A DNA stretch of 64,000 nt from Conchocele bisecta (GCA_029237695.1 CM055272.1:11954042-12018041), one strand, 5' to 3'. Positions 1-12,432 are shown, counted from the first letter of the stretch. Program-made: numbers and translations. Notes: generated by a model from the letters alone, not told the origin.

Positions 1-285
1 TTCAATCAACTTTGTGTATGTTTGTATGTCAGTGTTTGTTCTTCCATTCAGCATGTAGCTGATTAATAACTTAATCCTTAGACCACTACACACAACAATT
101 TTCGATCTTCGGCACTCTTGTTGTAACTGTGAAAATAAAACAGGGAACACACAGCACCCACAAAAACTGGGTTTCTGGCAAACGTGAGTCGAACCAAAAT
201 GCCGCTTGTAAATTTGGAACAAAAACCCTGACGCTGCTGTACTTTTATGGACGTGCACATCAGCAGCTCAAACATTTTGTTTCAG

Positions 286-335
286 GTGATGGAAGCACTT
301 CCTTCTGCCGAGATAGGGGACTTCTACAACATTTC
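286..335 (+). CDS. Exon: middle strand of SEA-like domain (partial gene)
   Basis: A 50-bp exon between acceptor tttgtttcag and donor gtaagt. It starts in phase 0 and ends with two bases of a split codon. It reads VMEALPSAEIGDFYNI plus tc. Its phase pattern (0 to 2) and size match the middle SEA exon of the second chain (60082-60140, 59 bp), and it joins in frame to 14730 (tc+g = Ser). The first SEA exon should lie upstream of the window. The short length makes this uncertain alone; the phase match with 14730 is the main support. Confidence 0.55.
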
Positions 336-351
336 GTAAGTTTTCTGACAT

Positions 352-563
352 TTAACCCTTACATGGCTGAATTAAATTTTGTCTTATGCTGTTTGTTTTA
401 TTTTCGATTTTTCTCATAAAAATAATTCTTTGACAGCATTTTAGAATCATTTCCAATGGAAATGATTCTAAAGTGCTGTCAAACCATGTTTTTATTGAGA
501 AACATGGCAAAATATAAAGCAACAGCAGACGACAATTCTCGCGCTCAGCAGGCTAAGGGTTAA
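352..563 (+). mobile_element. Palindromic MITE, copy 1
   Basis: Starts ttaaccctta and ends ctaagggttaa (terminal inverted repeats). The centre (about 431-488) is a near-perfect palindrome, tttgacagcatttt...aaagtgctgtcaaa. No coding capacity. It begins just after the donor of the first exon. Related copies: 841-1052, 14234-14455, 39026-39088, 61905-62092. Confidence 0.75.
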
Positions 564-840
564 CGATGATATACACGGTCACCGTCTCCGGGATGCACTA
601 TTTATTGTAGTATACCAAACAGATAGCTTGGAGTTTCTAAATTTTTCAAAACAGCTTTCTCTAACATGTCTAATTAAAGTATGGACTTGTAACTGTAAAT
701 TCCTGCCCCTGAAACATCCACACATCGATCTGTATATAAGATTACCTTATGATGATTTATATATCGGATTGCAATGATCACATATCTAAACATAGCAGCT
801 CATTGGATATGACGTGCATCAATCTAGCATATGAGGTACA

Positions 841-1052
841 TTAACCCTTACAATGCTGGAAACGAAAATTGTCACCTGCCGTTGTTTTATATTTTGTCTT
901 CTTTCTCAATAAAAACACAGTTTGAAAACACTTTAGAATCATTTCCATTGGAAATGATTCCAAAGTGCTGTCAAACCATGTTTATATTGAGAAAACGGAA
1001 AATGAAAATAAACAGCAGACAACAAAATTTAATTCAGCAATGTAAGGGCTAT
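841..1052 (+). mobile_element. Palindromic MITE, copy 2
   Basis: Same family as 352-563: left end ttaacccttacaatgctg, right end cagcaatgtaagggctatt, central hairpin around 930-980 with gaatcatttccattggaaat. The surrounding 564-840 and 1053-1470 hold nothing I recognise. Confidence 0.75.
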
Positions 1053-1469
1053 TACATCCGATGATATAATATTCTCATTTCTCAACTAAAAAATGCTTCC
1101 AGGTAGAAATGCATTATTAAATTACCTCCCCTGTTTATAACCATCTATGATATATTATTGTTGAATAAAACACAAAATCCTTTGAAGTTGATCAAATAAA
1201 TGGTGTAATTAGTTCATAGAGTTCATTTCGAGTCAATAAATTGAAAAAACATAATAATAAGACTGTACATTAAAACTTTAACATCAATGAGTTTTCATTT
1301 GACAATCCATTTGGCAATCATGCATATACAATATTGTGCCATAAGTTGTCGGTCAAACACGGCAACTGTAGCTTTAATAGTAGTGGGTGGACAAATGCAA
1401 TTGACATTCTATAATAGTGATAACGTTTGTTGTGCCCCTTAGAGTACTGGTATTATTAGTTTATCATGT

Positions 1470-2005
1470 GACATTGACATAATGTCACTTTTCACACGTT
1501 GCGTGATTATTTATCATGCCCGCTAATATCTCCACAACCTGATCATTCTATAGCCCACCCATGCGGCCCCCACGCCCATGGTCACGGTCATATTAATTTA
1601 AAATTTGCGTTGTTTTGTAAAATCTGCGTTCAAGTTGTAAAGTACAAACTATCTCCACAACCCTCAGTCCAATTGACTTGAAACTTCACCTACCTCTTTA
1701 TCATCCATATTTCCATTCTATAGCATATCCATTCGGCTCCCATGCCCAAGGTCAAGGTCAAATTGCTTTGAAATGTTTACGTTTTTTACCAACTGACTTA
1801 GAAATCTGTGTTACATTTATGTTTTTAAATCTGCGTTAAAGTTTTTAAGTACCAATATCTCTACAACTCTATGTCCAATCAATTTGAACCTTCAGCATGC
1901 TTCTTTATCATCATCATCATCCATATTTTCATTCTATAGCCCACCCATGCAGCCCCGATGCCCAAGCTCCAGGTCAAATTACTCTGAATTTTGAGTTATA
2001 CTTTT
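1470..2005 (+). repeat. Tandem HINE/pearl-type core repeats
   Basis: About three diverged units of roughly 170 bp. Each has 'tatctccacaac', 'cttgaaacttcacc', 'tttatcatccatatttccattctatagc', a CCCATG-CGGC stretch and 'aaggtcaaggtcaaatt'. The same core builds the arrays at 6865-7497, 11705-12136, 15340-15790 and 39100-41285. Noncoding. Confidence 0.6.
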
Positions 2006-3636
2006 TAGCTCGACTATTCGAAGAACTGTTAGAGTTTATATAGTCACCCCGGCGTCGGCGTCATCGTCACGCCTTGGTTAAGGTTTTTAGTCAAGCGTAT
2101 ATATGGAATACTACTGGCCCTACACCCACCATACTTGAACAACTTCATCTCCTAGTGATGTACATCAATAACCCCTGATCTATATTTGACCTTGACCTAC
2201 ATTTCCTGGAATACTACTGGCCCTACACCCACCATACTTGAACAACTTCATCTCCTAGTGATGTACATCAATAACCCCTGATCTATATTTGACCTTGACC
2301 TACATTTCCTCTTGAATTACTTTGTTAATTCCCCTTGGTTAAGGTTTTTAGTCAACCTTGGTTAAGGTTTTTAGTCAAGCTTGTACATGGAATACTAGTG
2401 TCCATACAGACACCATACTTGGACAACCTTTTCCCATAGGGATGTACATCAATAACCCCTGATATATATTTGACCTTCACCTACATTTCCTCTTGAATTA
2501 CTTAGTTAATTCCCCTTGGTTAAGGTTTGTAGTCAAGCTTGTAGATGGAATACTCCTGGCCCTACACCAACCATACTTGGCCAAGTTCATCTCCTAGTGA
2601 TGTACATCAACAACCCCTGACCTATATTTGACCTTGACCTACATTTAACCTTCAATTACTTAGTTAATTCCCCTTGGTTAAGGTTTTTAGTTAACCTTGA
2701 TTAAGGTTTTTACTCAAGCTTGTACATGGAATACTATTGTGCATACAGACACCATCCTTGGACAACCTTTTCTCATAGTGATGTACATCAATAACCCCTG
2801 ATCTATATTTTACCTTGACCTACATTTCCTCTTCAATTAATTAGTTAATTCTCCTTGGTTAAGGTTTTTAGTCAAGCTTGTAGATGAAATACTCCTGGCC
2901 CTACACCAACCATACTTGGACAACTTCATCTCCTAGTGATGTACATCAACAACCCCTGACCTATATTTGATCTTGACATACATTTAACCTTGAATTACTT
3001 AGTTAATTCCCCTTGGTTAAGGTTTTTAGTCAAGCTTGTACATGGAATACTATTGTGCATACAGACACCATACTTGGATAACTTTTTCTCATAGGGATGT
3101 ACATCAATAATCCCTGACCTATATTTTACCTTCACCTACATTTAACCTTGAATTACTTACTTATTTTCCCTTGTTTAAGGTTTGTACTCAAACTTGGTTA
3201 ATGTTTATAGTCAAGCTTGTATATGGAATACTCCTGGGCCTACAGCAACCATACTTGGACAACTTCATCTCCTAGTGATGTACATCAATAATCCCTGACC
3301 TATATTTGACCTTGATCTACTTTCATCCTTGGATTACTTAGTTATTTCCCCATTGGTTAAGGTTTTTAGTCAAGCTTGTATATGGAATACTCCTGGGCCA
3401 ACAGCAACCATACTTGGAAAACTTCATCTCCTAGTTGTGTACATCAATAACCCCTGACCTATATCTGGCATTGACCTACATTTAACCTTGAATTACTTAC
3501 TTAATTTCCCTTGGTTAAGGTTTTTAGTCAACCTTGGTTAAGGTTTTTATGCAGGCCGCGGCCACCTTGTTTGTCAAGCTATGTGTACATCGACAACCCT
3601 CGTAGTCGAGCTATGCTGTTCTCCTACAGCTCTTGT
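2006..3636 (+). repeat. Helentron-like element with tandem satellite core, copy 1
   Basis: Tandem units of about 170-190 bp. Each carries 'gtcaagcttgtacatggaatact', 'gatgtacatcaataacccctga', 'gaccttgacctacattt' and 'ccccttggttaaggttttta'. The ends are inverted: tagctcgacta near 2006 and tagtcgagcta near 3603-3613. After the core come a GGCCGCGGCC palindrome and a terminal cagctcttgt. The copy at 12433-14234 has the same 3' end. The resemblance to Helentron-associated elements is by structure only. Confidence 0.65.
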
Positions 3637-4860
3637 TGTAAACTCTAGTCTATACTTACGGTTCGCGTGAAAACAAAACTTGATGAACAATCAAAAACAG
3701 CTCAGTACCATGTAAAAAATCATTACTGTAATAACTCTAAATATTCAAAACAAACAGCACACAAAAAAAAGGATTTATGGCATCATTTCCCAGATAAAAA
3801 CTACTGTCTGTTCAACGTTTTGCTGCCGACGAATTTTTGGCTATTAAAGGTCACATTACAAACTATTATCACTTATTTTCTTCGAAACGCGCTAAAAACA
3901 ACAACGGCGACCCTAATAACCGATTTCCGGTTCGTTTGTATTTTTCGTGATATTGAGATTTGTCTTATTGCACCTTATCTGACACCTATAGAGAGCCATG
4001 CAATGAATTGGTCATCGCTTATCTCTCCTGTTACTGCGACCTACTGGCGCGAGGTGGCGCTGTACAAATAACTGCTATGACATAGTAGTAGAATAACTTA
4101 CCTGATTGGTGGATGAAGGTTTCTTATATAATATCGCTTGGGATTACGGACATCGTGTATTTGTTGCATAATTTCTTTGTTTTTGTCGTTTAATATATAT
4201 GTTAATCGCTATTTTTTCCTTCGCCTAGTTATACTTGGATTATTTATACGTTGGTTGCAATCATCGGCGACGACTATCTGTGCGGAAGTCGGTTGTAATT
4301 CACGGTCAAACAGACAGCAGAGCCAGAATCAGAAAAAAATGTGAAAATAAATGTTATATTTCTATTTTCTTGTTACAAAATGCTGATCTCCGATTTTTCG
4401 TAAATTGATTCTGCAATGCTCAAACGGATGTCAACAATAATGTGGCAGGTGTATATTGAATCCGCGAAGCCACACCTATGCCAAGCTGATTGGTTGAGTC
4501 CAATTTGACAGGCATGGTAGAATGATGTGTTTGTTTTTATACATAGATGAATGTTATATTGCAGGACTAAAATTGTGTAACTTGAATGTCCACTCGCTTA
4601 TTTTTCCATAAATACTGTTTTCGAATACTAAAATATAACTAAATCACATATTTTGTTCGTTGACGGATAAAAAGAATTAAAAGTATATATTCAATTTTCA
4701 CATGTACAGTAAATTCTTTACTATTTCTTATCTATTTTCCTACTGACTTGTTTCAAATAAATAGAAAATGTTTGTACTTGATGTTAAAAACTAAAGATGT
4801 TTTCCAGAAGAAAATCGTTGTTTTGTCAAATGGGGGTTACATCGAAGCTTGGTCCTATAT
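3637..4860. other. Intronic stretch, nothing recognised
   Basis: Contains a 134-codon open frame (3667-4071) without splice context, family resemblance or cysteine pattern; I treat it as chance. AT-rich with no tandem structure. Confidence 0.5.
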
Positions 4861-5108
4861 GTGGCTGTGACTGGAGAAATGTGGTTTGTGTGATTTGTGA
4901 CTAGTGTAGGTCATAATCAAATATAACACTCATGTAGTCTAAATACGATCTAGATTGCATGTTAGTGTGTTTTATTGACGGAATGTCGAAAAGTGCAGAT
5001 CCTGTTCAGACTGTGCGAATGTACAGGCTGAACTGGATCTACACTGGTTGCAAACGCCCTATAAGCCCCGTGTTGGGTTTGGCTTATTGCACCTTCTCAG
5101 TCGCAGTG
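4861..5108 (+). mobile_element. MITE of the tggctgtgactgg family
   Basis: Left end gtggctgtgactggagaaat; right end is its inverted partner, eroded (ttctcagtcgcag). The interior has 'gtgcagatcctgttcaga' and 'ctggatctacactggttgcaaa', shared with copies at 20864-22003, 26279-26508, 31698-31938, 51798-52032 and 62817-63052. Confidence 0.6.
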
Positions 5109-5871
5109 TACTACGGATGTTGACACAATCTTCAAACAACACCCCACCTCCCGTGGCAATTAGAGCGACTAATTTTCCCACTGCTGTCACCCCGGGCTTT
5201 CCTTAATTGACCCCATGTACAGTATTGTTTCATTGTAAGTGGACAATGGCCTACAAGAATGACGTTATGACAGTTTGACCAGCATAGCACCAGATCCATC
5301 TATGCACCTGACAGCTCTGATAAGTGTCTACTCTGTTGCCCGTCTGATTTAGCATTATATACGTACTATCAGGGAAAACATAGATTGTAACCTGACAATG
5401 TAAATATAAATAAATGTATATACAGACTGGTATCCTACAGCTGTTGAAAATTGCACAGTATGTCCATTTTGTCTGTCACCCACTGTCGCATTTCAGTATG
5501 TAGTTTGTAACTAGGTCATTCTTATATTTTTACAGTACATTACAGTCCCATATATTTATATCAGCGGTCTAATAAACTTGAGTTCTAAGTAGTCTGTTGA
5601 ACTATTACTTGTAATAATCGTATTATGCATACATTTCGGAAATTCTACTGATACGTCATATACCCACGTGACCGCAAATGGAAATAACTGTGGTAAGCAA
5701 AATAAGGGGAAGTTAGTCATGCAGTGACGGCTGGAAAAACAGGTTGTTCGGAATATGAAATCTGTAAAAGAACGGCACATACTGGTCGGATTACTGTAAC
5801 ATTTGTTTTATTTGATATATAAATGATGAATACATAAGCGTATCGCGAAAACAGAAGCTTGTTATATCTCC
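5109..5871. other. Intronic stretch, nothing recognised
   Basis: No tandem repeat, long inverted repeat, conserved exon or RNA gene visible. Confidence 0.45.
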
Positions 5872-6304
5872 TTTAAGCACATTAAATTTAAAACATATTT
5901 AAATGTACCGGTAAGTACTTTTTCATCAATAACAAAAAAGTCACCCTCCTCAAACATTTTTTATTTGATCGAATTCCATAAAATATTGATTTTATTGCGA
6001 AAAAATTATTTTCCTATGGGAATTTAACATGGTGGAAAAGGAGGTGGAGGAGGTGGTGGAGTCAAAAAAAAAAAAAGATTTAGAAATTGACTCCGAAAAC
6101 AAGTTACATTTTGAAAATCGGTCTACAAATAAAATATTTAAAATATTTTTACCTCCCATGTTAAATTCCCATCAGAAATTATGTTTTTCTTCAATAAAAT
6201 CAATATTTGATGGAATTTTATCCAAAAAATTTGGAGAAGGTGACTTTTTTGTTATTGATGAAAAAGTACTTACATTTAAATGTTTTAAATTTAATGTGCT
6301 TAAA
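5872..6304. mobile_element. Foldback element with about 160-bp inverted arms
   Basis: The left arm (from tttaagcacattaaattt) is the reverse complement of the right arm (ending aaatttaatgtgcttaaa) with few mismatches; the arms include tactttttcatcaataac and its partner gttattgatgaaaaagta. The centre (about 6035-6150) includes an A-run. A 94-codon open frame across it is a by-product of the arms. No transposase and no clear target duplication. Confidence 0.75.
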
Positions 6305-6417
6305 TCTTTTTAGATTTAATGTATGTAATAGCCAAAAGTTTGTCTGCAGCAAAAGGTGGAACAGACAGTAGTTTCATAGATGAAAATGTTCGCACCGAGA
6401 AAGTCTTAGTTGCAAAA

Positions 6418-6838
6418 ATTAATTACTTGCAAAAGGTGCAGATCCTGACGAGCCGGCTCATCTGGATCTACACTATTTGTCAATACCACGATACAGGTCT
6501 GTAGTGTTGAAAGGGTTAACTATTATTGAGAATTGTTGGTTGAGGTTGAAGCATGAGCAGAAGAGCTACATTGAAAGATGGGTAGCAACAGCAACAGCTA
6601 CAACCCCATTAGACTTGTGGGACAAACATCCCATTATAACCTTAGCTGTTGCTGGGACGTTAAACCCATTCACATTCACTTTCCCATTAAAGTATGCATT
6701 GGACACTTTTTCCATTCATTTAACACTTTCAACTGTCCAGACCTCTATAGCAGTGTTTGCAAACAGTGTAGATCCATCCAGATGAGCCAGCTTTTGGCGA
6801 GCCATCTCATCAGGATCTGCACCTTTTGCAAGTAATGT
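6418..6838. mobile_element. MITE with about 100-bp terminal inverted repeats
   Basis: The left end (attacttgcaaaaggtgcag...) pairs with the right end (...ctgcaccttttgcaagtaat), both holding 'tctggatctacac'. The interior around 6630-6695 has a SINE-tail-like 'ttgctgggacgttaaaccc' also seen at 63499. A half copy lies at 62318-62430. Confidence 0.65.
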
Positions 6839-6864
6839 TCATACTTTTGTCGCTTATAGTCGTC

Positions 6865-7497
6865 TGTACGTACGTCCATGCCTCTGAGGTTAATGTTTTT
6901 TGGTTAAATTTTTGCAGTATACTATAAAACCTCGGTGTGGGTGTTTATCATGATCCATGTTGTCATTCTATGCCCCACATTCTATGCCCCTGTGCAGTGC
7001 CAAATTACTTTGAAATTTACCTTAATTTATTTTTTGATTTCTGTTAAAAGTTTTTAAGAACACTATAATATCTCTGAAACTGCTTAGCCTATTCACGCAA
7101 AACTTCACATGGGTGTTTGTCATGATCCATATTGTCATTCTACGCCCCACCCATGTAGCTCCTGTGCCCAATGTCAAGGTCCAATTACTTTGAAATTTAC
7201 CTTAAAGTTTTTTTTGTTTTATTTTGATTACAGTTTTTAAAAACAGTATATCTCTGAAACTGCTTCGCCTATTCACTAAAAACTTCACATGTGTCTTTAT
7301 CATGATCCATATTTTCATTCTACGCCCAACCCGTACAGCCCCTGTGCTCAATGTTAAGGTCAAATTACTTTGAAATTTTCCTTAAATTTTTTTTTTTTAA
7401 ACAATAGTATGAGTACAGGTTAAAGCTTTTTTGCATTAATTTTTTTTTGTGCTATTAAATGCTTTGGTGGGTGCGACATGCGGGCCGCGGCCATCTA
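6865..7497 (+). repeat. HINE/pearl-like element
   Basis: Three tandem units (ctctgaaactgcttcgcctattca, cttcacatgggtgttt, cccctgtgcccaatgtcaagg). The end is gcgacatgcgggccgcggccatctag: a GC palindrome followed by CTAG, as expected for a Helitron/Helentron 3' terminus. Confidence 0.65.
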
Positions 7498-8260
7498 GTT
7501 GTATAATTAAGTTAGATTATGTATTCGAGTCTAATATGGTCAGTTAACAGTGCATGGGGGAAATTTAGGAGGCCAGAAATCGTTGAGAAGCCATTTGGCC
7601 GTCTTAAATTCCAGCCATTCCCCTTGGGTACTCCGGTTTTATTTACATTTTCGCAGATGTGGCCTTGTGACGTTTAAAACTGACAACAATATACCAGGCA
7701 TCTGCTATCTGGTTCACAATCTTACCGAGGCTGGATTACTACATTTGTAATCAGTGAATAATCAACCCAACCTGCACATCTGCGACGGTGTTCATCGTGC
7801 TTCACCGTGCTTAATAAACTTTCTGGGCGCAATTTTTTCTGATTTTGAGCATAATCTTGAAGGGGGTACGTACTCGTAGAGTATAACATGAAAACCATGA
7901 TCATTATTGGCAGGTGGAAAAATGTCAATGCTGATCGGGATCTACACTGGCCAGTAATGCACACAATGGACCGTATATTATATTATTGCAGGAACTGTAA
8001 TCGGCAGTTTTACACTAGTAGCATTATTGTAACACATAGCACCATGAAACTTTGATCCAGGGTCAAGGTCAAACTCTATTTCTTTCTATGCTACAAACTG
8101 AACATTAATGCATGAAGACCCGTTTTCTCGTGTGCTCTGTACACCTTACCTGTAGAGAGAACAATAGCCTTCTCCAGTTGAACACTTCTGCATGTGCAAG
8201 CATGTGCAAATTTCCAGCTTGACCACTAAATGTGCAGCTAAATTATTACAGGTAATTATT
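7498..8260. other. Intronic stretch, nothing recognised
   Basis: No exon with splice borders in the right phase and no clear repeat structure apart from short dispersed words. Confidence 0.4.
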
Positions 8261-9871
8261 ATACCCCCCGCAACGAGTTGTGGGGGGGTATACTGGAGTC
8301 AGGTTGTCCGTCGGTCCGTCCGTCGGTCCGTCCGTCGGTCCGTCCGTCCGGGCAGACATTCGGGTACTTATGTGGCTAGCCCCACAGTGTTATGAACTTG
8401 TTAAAGGATAGGGTTGGTTACAATTAGCCACCTAAAACATCGTTTTATGTGGCTAAAAATGGTTTTATGTGGCTAATATTTAACATGCGATAAGCCACAT
8501 AGTTACCTGAAAGTAAAGACGTCCGTCCGTCCGTCCGTCCGTCCGTCCGTCCGTCCATCCGTGTCCGTCCGTCCGTCCGTCCGTCCGGATAAACTTAACA
8601 TCAGAGAAATATTGTTATAACTTCTATTTCCTTCATCTAAAATGCTTGATATTTCACACATGCATTCCTGTAAGGCTCTACTACCATGCTGTGCCAAATC
8701 CACGATCGTCCAACCCCCGCAGATCCCAAGGTCAAGGTCAATTACTTAGTCCGTAAACTTAATCATCAGAGAAATATTGTTATAACTTCTATTTCCTTCA
8801 TCTTAAAATGCTTAATATTTCACACATGCATTCCTGTAAGGCTCTACTACCATGCTGGTGCCAAATCCCCCCCACGACCGTCCAGCCCCTGCAGATCCCA
8901 AGGTCAAGGTCAAATACTTAGTCTCTTTACAAAACTTAACATCAGAGAAATTATTGTTATAACTCTATTTCCTTCATCTAAAATGCTTAATATTTCACAC
9001 ATGCATTCCTGTAAGGCTCTACTACCCATGCTGTGCCAAATCCACGAACATCAACCCCCGCTGATACCAAGGTCAAGGTCAAATACTTAGTCTCTTTACA
9101 AAACTTAACATCAGAGAAATATTGTTATAACTTCTATTTCCTTCATCTAAAATGCTTAATATTTCACACATGCATTCCTGTAAGGCTCTACTACCATGCT
9201 GTGCAAAATTCATGACCGTCCAACCCCCGCTGATCCCAATGTCAAGGTCAAATACTCTTTACAAAACTTAACATCAGAGAAATAAGTTATAACTTCTATT
9301 TCCTTCATTGAAAATTCTTATTATTTCACTTGTGCATTCCTCTAAGGTTGTACTATCATGCTGTCACAAATCTACGAGTGTCCAACCTCCGCTGATCCCA
9401 TGGTCAAGGTCACATATTTAGTCTCTTTACAAAACTTAACATCAGAGAAATATGTTATAACTTCTATTTCTTTCATTGAAAATACTTAATATTTCATATG
9501 CTGTGACAAATCCCCGCTGATCTCGAGGTCAACGTCACATACATACCGTATAACCTCGGCTTAACGCCCCCCTTCTAATAAATGACCCCCCCCCCCCCAG
9601 TGACCGCCAATTTCAAACACAAATCTTTAATCCTTATTTGTGTTTGAAATTGTTTGGTGGTCCTTGGTAAATTATTATTTTTTTTTTTTTCTTTTTCTTT
9701 TTTTTTTTTTACTGGCTAATAAACGCACCCCCCACCCCCCCCCCCCCCCCCCACCCCCCCCCCCCCCCAAATAAAAAAAAAAAACAAAATTCATTTTTTT
9801 ACCAATGACCGCCAATTTCAAACACAAATAATCCTTAAATCCTTGTGTTTGAAATTGACGGTCCTTGGTAA

Positions 9872-9922
<51 letters not shown>

Positions 9923-10154
9923 TTTTTTCTTTTTTTCTTTTTTACTGGCTAATAATCGCCCCCACCCCCCCCCCCCCCCCCAAAAAAAAAAAACAAAAAC
10001 AAAAAACTAATAATTTTACCAATGACCGCCAATTTCAAACACAAATAATCCTTAATTCCTTATTTGTGTTTGAAATTGGCGGTCCTTGGTTTAATCTTTT
10101 TTTTTTCTTTTTTTTCATTCTTCTTTTTTTTTTACTGGCGAATAAACGCCGCCG

Positions 10155-10193
<39 letters not shown>

Positions 10194-10495
10194 ACCCCAC
10201 CCCCCCCCCCCCCCCCCCCCTTTGTAAAATGTAACGCCTCGGGGGCGTTAATTCGAGGTTATACGGTAGTCTCTTTACAAAACTTAACATCAGAGAAATC
10301 GGTTATAACTTCTATTTCCTTGCTCGGATCTGCTTCACATTTCACACAATCATTGCTCCAATGGACCTCTACCACCCTGTGACAAATTCACGTTCATGCC
10401 GCTCGAGCTAATCCCAGAGTCAAGGTCACAAGCCCACACACTTGGAAATTTGTACGTATTTTAGGGGTACCTGGGCCCACGCGGGGGGGGTATTC
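8261..10495 (+). repeat. Composite repeat: (GTCC)n + about 175-bp tandem units + nested insertion
   Basis: Starts ataccccccgcaacgagttg with a GC hairpin (cccccgc...gtggggggg), then (gtcc)n-rich tracts at 8306-8351 and 8520-8587. Tandem units follow, each containing 'tatttcacacatgcattcctgtaagg', 'accatgctgtgccaaatcc' and 'caaggtcaaggtcaaatactta'. The array is interrupted at 9546-10266 and resumes to about 10440. The right end has gcgggggggtatt. Noncoding. Confidence 0.65.
9546..10266. mobile_element. pogo/Tigger-like TIR element nested in the array
   Basis: TIRs CCGTATAACCTCGGCTTAAC (left) and GAGGTTATACGG (right) are bordered by TA on both sides. Inside are three tandem copies of a unit with a hairpin (gaccgccaatttcaaacaca / tgtgtttgaaattggcggtc) followed by long T, C and A runs. 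No transposase frame. Runs of one base may be mis-sized in the assembly. Confidence 0.7.
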
Positions 10496-10858
10496 CGTAA
10501 GCCTCGCTTACTGACCAATCTAGTTTATACAGGTAAATTATTATACCTGGGTATTACATTTCCGTAAACTGTGTTGACAATATTGTGGCAATATGTGGAC
10601 CTGTGCAGATATGATATGTAGATAAATATAGAACTATTATAAAAATTCTGGCCTCCAGTAGCAAGCACTATTTTTTTGTTAATTTTTAAACTTTTTTTTT
10701 TTTTAAACTTTTTTTCCATTTTTAGCCAGGTTTTTTTGGAAAAAAATCATTTTAAACTTTTTTTTTTTAAACTTATTTCTAAATTTTTGGGCAAGTTTTT
10801 TTGGAAAAAAATCCACGCTATTGGATTGGCGAAAGCCAGGCGGGCAGGCGGCGTCCAC

Positions 10859-11705
10859 AATCAATGTTAAGTTTTCATGTTTCAGTCCATTTCTTTGTTA
10901 CTGTAACACATAGGACCAACAAACTTTCACAGCTTCATAACCAAGGGGTGCCCACCACATATCACTATCCAACATGTTACCTTTTTGAACTTGACCCATT
11001 TTTCCCGCGCAGTCAATGTTAACTTTTCGCGTTTACAATGTTAACTTTTCGTGTGTAGTTGTGTAGTTTATATTTAATATAGAGATATGTTGTGCTTGAT
11101 TTTTCTTGCGGTGCCTATAAGAACTTGATATATTAAACCTGCCCCATTTAATAATATGCTGTTCTCTTTTGTCGCTATTTTTTCTTCTATATGTATTCTA
11201 TTTTTCAAGTAACTTACAAAAGATTCAAAAGTAATATCATGCTTTTCATATTTACATTTGAAAATATAGTATTTTGCTAACAAAATTATAAAATTAAATT
11301 GTTTTACCATCAGTGCCTTATTTGTTATTCCTAGAGAAATACTTCGAAAATTTATTTCATATGTTAAGTCTTTTTCATTTAGATAATTTCGAAGCTGTGA
11401 CCAAAAATGTTGCAACTATCCAACATGTTACCTTTTTTTCAACTTGACCCATTTTTTTTGCGCAATCGACTTAGCCATTTTCAATGTTAAGTTTTCGCGT
11501 TTACAATGTTAAGTTTTCGTGTTTAAGTCCATTTCTTTGGTACTGTACCACCTAGGACCACCAAACTTTAACAGCTTCATAACCAAGGGGTGCCTACCAC
11601 ATACAACTATCCAACATGTGACCATTTTTTTTTTATTTTTTTTTACCTTCACCTATTATTTCTACGTAATTGACTTAGCCATTTTCAACGTTAACTTTTT
11701 AACGT
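10859..11705 (+). repeat. Dispersed repeat, two copies around a LINE fragment
   Basis: 'caatgttaagttttc', 'agtccatttctttg', 'ggaccaacaaactttcacagcttcataaccaaggggtgcc' and 'actatccaacatgttacc' occur at 10859-11010 and again at 11400-11640, separated by the sequence at 11074-11415. Confidence 0.55.
11074..11415 (-). mobile_element. LINE ORF2 C-terminal fragment
   Basis: The minus strand encodes 113 residues. Features such as QHFWSQLRNYLN, SISLGITNK, FIILLAKYYIFKCKYE and an ENSILLNG tail look like the region after the reverse transcriptase in L1/Tx1-type non-LTR retrotransposons. The reverse transcriptase itself is absent, so the copy is 5'-truncated. Family call is from pattern memory, not a search. 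Confidence 0.55.
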
Positions 11706-12136
11706 ACGTCTGGTTAAAGTGTTTTGGTTAAAAGTTTTGTTATACTATATCTCTGCAATTGCTTCGCCCATTACCTTGAAACTTCACATGGGTGTTTATC
11801 ATCATCCATATTTTCATTCTACCCCCCAACCGTGCGGCCCCTGTGCCCAATGTCAAGGTCAAATTACTTTTAATTTATTTGTTAATGTTTTTCATGTACT
11901 ATATCTCTGCAACTGCTTCACCCATTACCTTGATACTTCACATGGGTGTTTATCATCATTGTCGCACCCGCTTGCGGAAAGCGTGATATCGTCGGCATTT
12001 TGGCATACGTCCGTCCGTCCGTCCGTCCGTGTGTCCGGTTAAAGTTTTTTGGTTGAGTTTTTCCATCTACTATATCTATTTTTTTAGTGTCCATGCCTCG
12101 CCACAAGGCGCGACATGCAGGCCACGGCCATCTAGT
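11706..12136 (+). repeat. HINE/pearl-like element with (GTCC)n
   Basis: Two core units (tatatctctgcaactgcttc, cttcacatgggtgtttatcatcat), then gtcgcacccgcttgcggaaa, a (gtcc)n tract near 12008-12035, and the terminus gcgacatgcaggccacggccatctagt. The same head sequence recurs near 41143. Confidence 0.65.
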
Positions 12137-12275
12137 CTACAAAAAGTGGGTATAATTATGTTATCAAAGTGTCTATGCTTGGAAAAAACCTGGCCTTCGT
12201 GGCTTTGCCTCGTTTCTTGTTGTCTAGTAGCATAAGGTCGTAAGTGCTATATACCGACTATTATCATATACTAAA

Positions 12276-12341
12276 ACAATTATTGACTAGTGAGCCATAG
12301 AATATAATCTGATATTCTATGGCTCACTAGTCGATAATTGT
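12276..12341. repeat. Palindrome, 66 bp
   Basis: gactagtgagccatagaata and its inverted partner tattctatggctcactagtc lie almost adjacent, giving arms of about 30 bp. No other copy seen here. Confidence 0.8.
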
Positions 12342-12359
12342 ATAATATGTTCGGGCCAG

Positions 12360-12432
12360 TGAAAATTGCTTTCTGGCCCAGGCTCGAGGTCAAGGCGGCG
12401 GGACAAGGCGAGACATTTGATTCCGCAGAATT
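12360..12432 (+). repeat. Helentron-like terminal fragment
   Basis: gctcgaggtcaaggcggcg... ends with gattccgcagaattcttgtt, parallel to the gctccgcggagctcttgt ends at 19190 and 19815. Confidence 0.4.

Noticed and set aside
3667..4071. 134-codon open frame
   Set aside because: No recognisable domain, no exon borders in phase, AT-rich intron context.
6029..6313. 94-codon frame MVEKEVEEVVES...
   Set aside because: Lies wholly within the foldback element's centre and right arm; no splice or family support.
8306..8351. (GTCC/GTCG)n as a regulatory or coding repeat
   Set aside because: The same tract recurs at the head of several Helentron-like elements; part of the transposon structure.
9865..10227. 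120-codon frame rich in Phe and Pro
   Set aside because: Produced by T and C homopolymers inside a TIR element.
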